The notes beneath the pieces are model-generated. The model searched no databases and had not been told where the DNA came from. It saw only the letters and a list, made by a program, of their open reading frames with translations. Both the position numbers and the translations under genes were made by a program. From the NCBI GenBank assembly GCA_025936195.1, contig JAICTW010000259.1:1-5085 (forward strand): 5,085 bases of DNA. Reading direction: 5' to 3'. The stretch is from Flavisolibacter sp. (GTDB lineage: Bacteria > Bacteroidota > Bacteroidia > Chitinophagales > Chitinophagaceae). The first letter of the stretch is position 1; every line of letters starts with the position of its first letter. This document shows, piece after piece, positions 1 through 5,085 of the stretch.

Positions 1-305
1 AAGGAAAAATAATTGATGATAAAACCAGGTGTGAACACTATCATTCACCCTTGGATGTAATTGCCATCAAATTCAAATGCTGCAATGAATATTATCCCTG
101 CTATGAATGTCATAAAGAAACTGCAAATCATGAAACAGAAGTTTGGCGGAAAGACGAATGGAATACCAAAGCCATTTTATGCGGAGTTTGCCAAAGGGAA
201 TTAACCATCAACGAATATTTGCATTCTAACAGTCATTGTCCTTATTGTAATGCTGCGTTCAATTCTAATTGCAGCAGGCATTATCATTTATATTTTGAAA
301 AATAA
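1..305 (+). CDS. CHY-type zinc-finger protein (5' end cut by window edge)
   Basis: The reading frame is open from base 3 to the TAA at 303-305 and gives 100 visible residues. The family-typical N-terminus (GKIIDDKTRCEHYHSPLD) is encoded before the first in-frame TTG at 51, so the true start lies just left of the window and only a few residues are probably missing. The protein is dense in Cys and His in the CHY zinc-finger pattern (Pfam zf-CHY). Visible residues are C10-x-H12-Y, C26-C27, C33, C36-H37, H43, C60-x2-C63, C79-x2-C82, C90 and H93-x-H95, enough for about three zinc sites. It ends with the family-typical HYHLYFE. Eukaryotic relatives include yeast Hot13, a mitochondrial intermembrane-space factor, and the N-terminal part of Pirh2/RCHY1. 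The short bacterial proteins have no settled function, so a role in zinc or thiol chemistry is inference. There is no signal peptide in the visible part, so it is probably cytoplasmic. It is convergent with the amidohydrolase gene to its right. Confidence 0.92.
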   Translation, partial: GKIIDDKTRCEHYHSPLDVIAIKFKCCNEYYPCYECHKETANHETEVWRKDEWNTKAILCGVCQRELTINEYLHSNSHCPYCNAAFNSNCSRHYHLYFEK

Positions 306-367
306 AAAACCGGGAAGACTGTAAGACGAAAAGAAATCAATCACTTGCCGCCTTAACAGCTTCCCGG
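298..367 (-). terminator. Rho-independent terminator of the leftward amidohydrolase transcript
   Basis: Bases 310-317 (CCGGGAAG) and 360-367 (CTTCCCGG) are a perfect 8-bp inverted repeat. The stem continues inward with 319-322/356-359 and 323-325/352-354, with single bulged A residues at 318 and 355, giving about 15 pairs around a long loop. Read on the minus strand, the hairpin is followed at once by six T, one A and five T (complement of 298-309). That is the expected terminator geometry for the amidohydrolase gene that stops at 390-388. The T-tract overlaps the last codons of the convergent CHY gene. The plus-strand side has no comparable T-run, so it is less convincing as a terminator for the CHY gene. 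Only a weak 5-bp hairpin (371-375/379-383) followed by GGTTTTA lies there. Confidence 0.8.
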
Positions 368-387
368 CTAAGCTTCAAAAGCTGGTT

Positions 388-1701
388 TTAAAACTGCTTC
401 AAACCATATCTCTTCAAATAACGTTCATCCAATTGCTTTTGCCTGTTATCCAGATTAATTTGTCTTCCCTGAATGAAAGCATCTGTAACCTGGCTGGTTC
501 GCATGTCCAGAATATCACCATCACTGATAATGATGTTGGCATCTTTCCCAACTTCAATGCTTCCGGTTTGTTTGTCAATACCCAAACATTTTGCAGCATT
601 TAATGTTATGGCTTGTAAAGCCTGCTCTTTGGTTAATCCATAAGCAGCAGCAGTTCCTGCATTGAACATTAAATTACGTCCGCGGTTTTGTTCATCATCA
701 TCATTAATAGCAAATATTACTCCTGCCTTTTGTAACATAGCCGGAGTTTTATACGGCTGGTCCACATCATCATCTTCTGCTGTGGGCAAACTATGCATTT
801 GATTTAAGATCACCGATACATTGTTTTGTTTCAGCAGATCGGCAATTTGCCAGCTATCGCTTCCACCAACAATCACCATGTCAAAACCAAACTCCTTTAC
901 AAAATCCAAAGCCACTAACATTTGCTTCACCGTGTTGGCATGTACATACAATTTTTCACTCTTATCGAACAATCCCTTCACCGATTCAAATTTTAAATTG
1001 GTTTGCTCATGTTTTGGTTCTGCCAGGTAAGCTTTTGCTTCATTGAAAAATGATTTCAATTTTTCAATTCGCTCCAGGCCTTCTTTCACCGGATCGGTTT
1101 GTGCATTAGGTCCACCACCTCTTCCAAAGCCGCCAAATCTTGAAGGACGAGCCATCATCAAAGGCATATTCAAATGAATGCCCTGGTCGGTTTTATAAGC
1201 AGCGTCCTGCGGTGTCCATGCATCCAACTGAACCACTGAAGAAGTTCCGCTCAACAGACCACCTTCGGGAACTACATTCGCTAATAAAATTCCGTTGGAA
1301 CGAAGTGTATTCACCACTTTTGAATCTACATTGTAGGCCGAGATAGAACGAACATCAGGATTCATATCGCCGATCTCACGAACATCGGTTGTGGCACGAA
1401 CAGCTCCAATTTCGACCAGGCCTAAATTACTTGCTGAAAGAATTAATCCCGGATAAACCTGTTTCCCCTGCGCATTGACGGTTTGTGCACCGGCAGGAAC
1501 TGAAACGTTGGTACCCACTGCAGTAATCTTTCCATCTATGATTACAACAGTTGCGTTGTTCAACACCTGTCCATTACCAATGTGAACGGTTGCTCCGGTA
1601 ATGGCAACAGGCTGCGTTTGTTTTGGCGCAGGGTAAACGTTTGGTTGTCCGTTTGCAAATAGAAATGCAAAACTTAATATGCTAAAGAATATTTTTTTCA
1701 T
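388..1701 (-). CDS. Secreted amidohydrolase-like protein lacking the HxH metal motif
   Basis: This 437-residue protein starts at the ATG at 1701-1699. The start is chosen because it opens a clean Sec signal peptide: KK, then a hydrophobic run IFFSILSFAFLFA, with likely cleavage after ANG at residue 18. No Cys follows, so it is not a lipoprotein and is probably periplasmic. The frame extends to a GTG at 1725, but that would put eight polar residues ahead of the signal and start inside a repeat. Residues about 32-86 form the N-terminal half of the amidohydrolase composite beta-domain (ITGATVHIGNG, VVIIDGKITAVG). The C-terminal half is at about 360-415 (ITLNAAKCLGI, GSIEVGKDANIII). Where active relatives have PGxIDxHxH, this one has PGLILSASN (84-92), so two metal ligands are missing. 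H254 (YVHAN), H303 and D334-D336 (INDDDE) remain. A Gly-rich loop is near 189-197. It resembles the HxH-less branch of the imidazolonepropionase-like (COG1228) amidohydrolases; substrate unknown. It is probably co-transcribed with the larger amidohydrolase upstream. Confidence 0.88.
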   Translation of the reverse strand: MKKIFFSILSFAFLFANGQPNVYPAPKQTQPVAITGATVHIGNGQVLNNATVVIIDGKITAVGTNVSVPAGAQTVNAQGKQVYPGLILSASNLGLVEIGAVRATTDVREIGDMNPDVRSISAYNVDSKVVNTLRSNGILLANVVPEGGLLSGTSSVVQLDAWTPQDAAYKTDQGIHLNMPLMMARPSRFGGFGRGGGPNAQTDPVKEGLERIEKLKSFFNEAKAYLAEPKHEQTNLKFESVKGLFDKSEKLYVHANTVKQMLVALDFVKEFGFDMVIVGGSDSWQIADLLKQNNVSVILNQMHSLPTAEDDDVDQPYKTPAMLQKAGVIFAINDDDEQNRGRNLMFNAGTAAAYGLTKEQALQAITLNAAKCLGIDKQTGSIEVGKDANIIISDGDILDMRTSQVTDAFIQGRQINLDNRQKQLDERYLKRYGLKQF

Positions 1702-1719
1702 TGTTTTAAAAGTTTGAAT

Positions 1720-1747
1720 GTTCACAAGTTCACGAGTTTACGAGTTT
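1720..1747. repeat. Left end of IVP cassette: octamer-repeat inverted repeat
   Basis: About three and a half tandem 8-bp units, TTCACAAG (1721-1728), TTCACGAG (1729-1736) and TTTACGAG (1737-1744), preceded by G at 1720. Bases 1720-1733 are a perfect 14-bp reverse-complement match to 2173-2186. The following 14 bases match the other end at 9 of 14 positions. The TAA stop codon of the four-helix-bundle gene (1740-1738) lies inside this repeat. Confidence 0.85.
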
Positions 1748-2148
1748 TTAGACTCTATGACTTTATACTTCACTCCTTTATATTCGGAATTTTTAAGATA
1801 ATCAATTAGTTTTTGAAGCATTACAATAATTTCTTTGGACTGTTCGTATAGTTCATTGAATTCGTTCTGAGAAATGTAATTGCTGTCTAACGCCCTATAA
1901 AGCTGCGAACGGAATTCTCCACAAGACCCTTTGGGAATATATAGAAATTGAAGAAATTCCTTATTGCCACTTCTCTCGAAGTCTTCAGCAATATTATCCA
2001 TAATAGAACCTGCAGAACCTTCAATTTGATTTATCAATCGAAAGTTACTTTTAAAACGTCCAATATCTATGTAATTCCTAACAGCTTTGTTTAGATCCCC
2101 TGCCTTTTGCCAGGCTTTAACTTCTTCGAACTTTTTAATTGTAGCCAT
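1738..2148 (-). CDS. Four-helix-bundle protein, 23S rRNA IVP (S23) family
   Basis: This 136-residue protein (ATG at 2148-2146, TAA at 1740-1738) has the layout of the four-helix-bundle family first known from open reading frames inside 23S rRNA intervening sequences (PF05635/TIGR02436). Family-style segments are FEEVKAWQKAGDL (7-19, helix 1), INQIEGSAGSIMDNIAEDFERSG (39-61, helix 2), NKEFLQFLYIPKGSCGEFRSQLYRALD (62-88, helix 3) and the hydrophobic helix EIIVMLQKLIDYLKN (106-120, helix 4). Length and start are typical. The position written D56 in IAEDFER is usually Gly in relatives I recall, and FLYIPKGS usually reads IAKGS; both look like ordinary variation. The related Avd protein of diversity-generating retroelements has the same fold and binds nucleic acid, but no reverse transcriptase or repeat pair is present here. 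Cytoplasmic. Function is not established; RNA or DNA binding is inference from relatives. It lies within the inverted-repeat cassette and would be read from the amidohydrolase operon, because there is little room for a promoter of its own. Confidence 0.9.
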   Translation of the reverse strand: MATIKKFEEVKAWQKAGDLNKAVRNYIDIGRFKSNFRLINQIEGSAGSIMDNIAEDFERSGNKEFLQFLYIPKGSCGEFRSQLYRALDSNYISQNEFNELYEQSKEIIVMLQKLIDYLKNSEYKGVKYKVIESKNS

Positions 2149-2158
2149 ATGTTGAGAT

Positions 2159-2186
2159 TAACTTGTGAACATGTGAACTTGTGAAC
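2159..2186. repeat. Right end of IVP cassette: octamer-repeat inverted repeat
   Basis: Tandem 8-bp units ACTTGTGA (2161-2168), ACATGTGA (2169-2176) and ACTTGTGA (2177-2184) are followed by AC, with a decayed ACTAATTA unit at 2185-2192. This array is inverted relative to the left end. It occupies most of the 45-bp gap between the stop of the large amidohydrolase (TAG, 2196-2194) and the ATG of the four-helix-bundle gene (2148). It therefore forms the 5' leader of that gene, in which no Shine-Dalgarno sequence is visible. Confidence 0.85.
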
Positions 2187-2193
2187 TAATTAA

Positions 2194-5085
2194 CTACTGT
2201 TCCACATCATCCGTATCAATTACCAATAAGCCATGATCGTGTCCATGGTCGAAACAGCTATGCATGTATTGATAACTTGGCATGGCTTGCCGAACCGGAA
2301 CACCCCTTTGTTTTTCAGCAACCATTTTTTTCACCAGGCGATTTCTTTCGCTATCAATTTGCTTTTGCATTTGTTCATCTTTCTCACGATCAAAGTAAAC
2401 AGTGCCATCAACAATCGTGTATAATGATTTTGCATAAATGCTCAACGGATGATCGCTCCAAACTACAACATCAGCGTCTTTACCTACTTTCAAACTTCCA
2501 ACTTTGTTATCAACGTGCAACATTTTTGCAGGGTTGAGTGTTACCATTTTCAACGCTTCTTCTTCTGTTACGCCACCATATTTTACAATTTTTGCAGCCT
2601 CCTGATTTAATCTACGAGCCATTTCTGCATCATCTGAATTGATTGCTACATTCAGTCCTACTTTTTGCATGATGGCTGCATTGTAAGGAATGGCATCTTC
2701 CACTTCCATTTTATAAGCCCACCAGTCGGAGAAAGTGGACGCGTTTGCACCATGGGCCAGCATTTCTTTCGCTACTTTATATCCTTCCAAAATATGCGTG
2801 AAGGTGTTGTAATGGTAACCCATTTTATCAGCCACTTCCATTGATCCTAAAATTTCGCTTTGCACATAGGAGTGGCAAGTGATGAAACGCTTGTTGTCTA
2901 AAATCTCAACCAGTGCATCCAACTCCAAATCTCTGCGAGGAGGAATCAAACTCTTTTTATCTTTTGCATTGTTGTAATCGGCCCATGCTTTTTTATAATC
3001 CTTTGCACGGGTGAAGGCATCAATCAACAATTCATTTACACCCATCCTTGTATCAGGATAACGATTGTTGTTTGAACTGTTGCCAATAGCGCTTGGCGAC
3101 CGCTTTACATTTTCACCTAAAGCAAATTTGATGAAGGGATCAGCACCTTTAAATTTCAGATCGTCATCATCGGCGCCCCAGCGCAACTTGATCAATTGGG
3201 TTTGTCCGCCAATGGTGTTGGCAGAACCGTGTAAAATATGCGAGGTAGTAACACCACCACTCAACTGACGATAGATGTTGATATCATCGGGATTTAAATT
3301 GTCGCCAATGCGAACTTCAGAAGAAACACTTTGTCCGCCTTCATTGATAGAGGAAGCTGCAATGTGTGAATGTTCATCAATGATACCAGGAGTTACATGC
3401 TTCCCGGTTCCGTCAATAACTCTTGCAGAAGCGTCTGAAAGGTTTTTTCCAACGGCAGCAATCTTTCCATTTTTAATTAGCACATCTGCATTTTGCAAGA
3501 TGCCCTCTTTCTCATTCGTCCAAACAGTTGCATTTTTAATTAAGATAGTTTCCTGTTTCGGTTGCTGATCTTCTGCCCAGCCAAAGGGTTCAAAAGGATA
3601 AGTTACTTTTCCTAACTGTCCCATTGGCCTGCGTGAACGCATACTATCAGATCTTTGTGTAGATGACTGATCGTAGATTGCTGTCCATGTAAAACTTCTT
3701 CCGGCACTGTCTTCTCCTATTCCGCTCCAGCCCTGCTCATTCACAATGCCACTCATTCTAAAATTATCACTGGGTGTTCCTCTTCTTTCCGGAGCCACAT
3801 TGATACGAACCTGTCTTCCATCAAAATAAAATTTAGGAGTTACCGTATCTTTTCCTGCAATTAGGTTTGCTGAATTTGTTGCCTTCAAATTCAAAACATA
3901 ACTAACCGGCCCATTCGCTGTGTTCAACACCAATTTATAATTTCCTCTTACATCATTCCACGAGTCATCTTTCACTCCATATTTTTCTCCCTGCACCCAG
4001 TTTTGAAGAATATTGGTGCGTTCATTAAAAATTGGTCCGGATGTAATGATAAAGTTGGCCAGCTTACCTGCATCCAAACTTCCCACCTGGTCATACACAC
4101 CCAGAATAGTTGCTGGTGTTTTTGTCAATGCCGTAATAGCGGCATTTTCGCTCAAACCATAATTAATAGCAGTGTGAAGGTTGGTCCAAAATGTTTTTAC
4201 ATCACGCAGATCAGAAGTGGTCAGACAAAAAGGAATACCTGCTTTTTCAAATGCAGCCGGCATGGTTGGCGCCAGCTCCCAATGCTTCATATCTTCTAAA
4301 GAAACAAACCGTGCATCATTCGGATCTTCCACATCCATTGCCTGCGGAAAGTTCAACGGAAGAATGAATGTAGCATTGGTTGCTTTCATTTCTTTGATGC
4401 GCTGGTATTCGTTTTGTGCGGCTTTAATAATGTATTGCACGCCAAATTCATCACCGATTCTATCGGCACGCAAATCATTCCATTTATCGTCGGCCTCAAA
4501 AATTTGCGGAAGCGATAAATTATTGGTCCATGATTGCAAACTAATGTTCAATCCCTCTGACACAGGTTTATATTTTGAATACCACTGCGCATCTAAAAAT
4601 GTTTGGCGCAGCAAGGCAATGCTTCCCATCATGGACGAAGGATAGCTTTGTGTAGAAGTTCCTTTGCTGAAAGAATAATTCGCAGAAGCCCTGTCCTTAA
4701 CGATCACCAGATTTTCTTTTTCGTTGGCAAGCGTTACCAGTGTTCCTGTTCCTCGGGCAATGCCATCACGAACATGTGAAAGCACGGTTCCAAAACCTTG
4801 ATCACGCAAAGGCTTTGCTTTGGCTTCATCTGCATTAAAAACCTTGTAGGCATCCACATCTGTTTTAATAGCCTGGTTCCAGCCATACACACCTTTTGCA
4901 TTGGATTCAATTTGAGCCTGCCTGAAAAAATTAAAACCGCCTTCCTGCGGCCGTTGCGCAGCCGGAATTCCGTAGTCCGCATAAATGTCAATGAAGGATG
5001 GATAAATATACTTGCCGGTGCAATTCACTTCAATAGCTCCCTGAGGAACTTTCAGGTTCGTTCCTACGGCAACAATTTTTCCATC
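2194..5085 (-). CDS. Large double-module amidohydrolase (N-terminus beyond right edge)
   Basis: The frame is open from 5085 to the TAG at 2196-2194, giving 963 visible residues. The first residues, DGKIVAVGTNLKVPQG, are mid-domain, so the start and any signal peptide lie outside. The GTG at 5028 is internal. Module 1 (about 1-355) keeps the amidohydrolase ending (LTKTPATILGV, GSLDAGKLANFIITSG, 320-350), but its metal site reads PSFIDIYADYG (29-39) where HxH is expected, so it looks non-catalytic. A beta-rich linker (about 379-472) contains a Gly/Trp pattern ending in FTWTA. Module 2 (about 512-900) has ILIKNATVWTNEKEG, PGIIDEHSHI with metal ligands H572 and H574, then H738 (TCHSY), H764 (FTHILEGY) and D818 (NSDDAE), and closes with TLNPAKMLHVD and GSLKVGKDADVVVW. 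This is the complete ligand set of an imidazolonepropionase-like (COG1228) hydrolase. The C-terminus is charged, then carries a short His/Cys tail (HSCFDHGHDHG, 942-952). Substrate is unknown; periplasmic location is inferred from the partner gene. It is the first visible gene of the leftward operon. Confidence 0.9.
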   Translation of the reverse strand, partial: DGKIVAVGTNLKVPQGAIEVNCTGKYIYPSFIDIYADYGIPAAQRPQEGGFNFFRQAQIESNAKGVYGWNQAIKTDVDAYKVFNADEAKAKPLRDQGFGTVLSHVRDGIARGTGTLVTLANEKENLVIVKDRASANYSFSKGTSTQSYPSSMMGSIALLRQTFLDAQWYSKYKPVSEGLNISLQSWTNNLSLPQIFEADDKWNDLRADRIGDEFGVQYIIKAAQNEYQRIKEMKATNATFILPLNFPQAMDVEDPNDARFVSLEDMKHWELAPTMPAAFEKAGIPFCLTTSDLRDVKTFWTNLHTAINYGLSENAAITALTKTPATILGVYDQVGSLDAGKLANFIITSGPIFNERTNILQNWVQGEKYGVKDDSWNDVRGNYKLVLNTANGPVSYVLNLKATNSANLIAGKDTVTPKFYFDGRQVRINVAPERRGTPSDNFRMSGIVNEQGWSGIGEDSAGRSFTWTAIYDQSSTQRSDSMRSRRPMGQLGKVTYPFEPFGWAEDQQPKQETILIKNATVWTNEKEGILQNADVLIKNGKIAAVGKNLSDASARVIDGTGKHVTPGIIDEHSHIAASSINEGGQSVSSEVRIGDNLNPDDINIYRQLSGGVTTSHILHGSANTIGGQTQLIKLRWGADDDDLKFKGADPFIKFALGENVKRSPSAIGNSSNNNRYPDTRMGVNELLIDAFTRAKDYKKAWADYNNAKDKKSLIPPRRDLELDALVEILDNKRFITCHSYVQSEILGSMEVADKMGYHYNTFTHILEGYKVAKEMLAHGANASTFSDWWAYKMEVEDAIPYNAAIMQKVGLNVAINSDDAEMARRLNQEAAKIVKYGGVTEEEALKMVTLNPAKMLHVDNKVGSLKVGKDADVVVWSDHPLSIYAKSLYTIVDGTVYFDREKDEQMQKQIDSERNRLVKKMVAEKQRGVPVRQAMPSYQYMHSCFDHGHDHGLLVIDTDDVEQ

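Larger units (their letters stand above)
1720..2186 (-). mobile_element. Putative IVP-gene cassette with terminal inverted repeats
   Basis: A 467-bp segment consists almost entirely of one four-helix-bundle gene and two terminal inverted repeats of about 28 bp (14 bp perfect at the outer ends). It sits between two same-strand amidohydrolase genes, 7 bp after the stop of one and 18 bp before the ATG of the other. Removing it leaves a 25-bp gap, a normal operon spacing. Hand count gives about 33% GC for 1741-2160, against about 42-50% in sampled lines of the flanking genes. These points together support a late insertion. No transposase is encoded and I see no clear target-site duplication (left flank ends GAAT, right flank begins TAAT), so how it moves is unknown. 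The boundaries are set by the inverted repeat, and the element class is inference. Confidence 0.6.

Noticed and set aside
51..305. TTG at 51 as the start of the zinc-finger protein
   Set aside because: The conserved C-x-H-Y motif that names the family is encoded upstream of 51 in the same frame, so the gene begins left of the window.
371..390. Small hairpin (371-375/379-383) as a terminator for the zinc-finger gene
   Set aside because: The stem is only 5 bp, followed by a short GGTTTTA, and it runs into the end of the opposing gene. Too weak to call.
388..1725. GTG start at 1725 for the smaller amidohydrolase
   Set aside because: It would add eight polar residues before a well-formed signal peptide and lies in the cassette end repeat. 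The ATG at 1701 fits better.
1720..2186. Diversity-generating retroelement, based on the Avd-like four-helix fold
   Set aside because: No reverse transcriptase, no template/variable repeat pair and no C-type-lectin target gene are present. The sequence fits the plain IVP family better.
1720..2186. Intervening sequence inside a 23S rRNA gene
   Set aside because: The flanks are protein-coding amidohydrolase genes and there is no rRNA sequence on either side.
2161..2192. Short CRISPR-like repeat array
   Set aside because: The units are 8 bp and directly adjacent, with no spacers.
4181..4645. 154-codon plus-strand open frame opposite the large amidohydrolase
   Set aside because: It lies wholly antisense to a strongly supported coding region and shows no recognisable domain. 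The other plus-strand frames between 821 and 4299 and the minus frames at 414-599 and 4734-4991 were dismissed on the same grounds.
2194..5028. GTG at 5028 as the start of the large amidohydrolase
   Set aside because: The frame stays open to the window edge and encodes DGKIVAVG-type domain sequence upstream, so 5028 is internal.

Overview
The window looks like chromosomal DNA from a Bacteroidota bacterium, probably close to Chitinophagaceae. The reasons are moderate GC (hand-counted lines in the amidohydrolase genes run about 42-50%), no clear Shine-Dalgarno sequences, large secreted-type amidohydrolases of a kind common in that phylum, and a stand-alone four-helix-bundle (23S rRNA IVP family) gene. 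The lineage is inferred from protein style, not from a marker gene.

Layout, left to right. (1) 1-305, plus strand: a small CHY-type zinc-finger protein whose start lies just outside the left edge. (2) 306-387: a short convergent intergenic space holding a strong hairpin. Its T-tract is on the minus strand, so it terminates the leftward amidohydrolase transcript. (3) 388-1701, minus: a 437-residue secreted amidohydrolase-like protein that has lost the usual HxH metal motif. (4) 1720-2186: a compact AT-rich cassette bounded by inverted copies of an octamer repeat, enclosing a minus-strand IVP-like four-helix-bundle gene (1738-2148). (5) 2194 to the right edge, minus: the last 963 residues of a very large amidohydrolase made of two amidohydrolase modules joined by a beta-rich linker. 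Only the second module keeps the HSH, H, H, D metal-binding set.

The two amidohydrolase genes read in the same direction and would be 25 bp apart if the 467-bp cassette were removed, which is a typical operon gap. The simplest reading is an ancestral two-gene operon (large catalytic plus pseudo-domain protein, then a smaller HxH-less partner) into which the IVP cassette inserted. The cassette ends can pair in the minus-strand transcript as a 14-bp perfect stem that extends imperfectly. This places the IVP gene in a large loop, an architecture that recalls the intervening sequences found in some bacterial 23S rRNAs, but here in an mRNA context. This is the most interesting object in the window.

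No rRNA, tRNA, CRISPR array, transposase, reverse transcriptase or recognisable riboswitch was seen. The promoter of the amidohydrolase operon would lie beyond the right edge.
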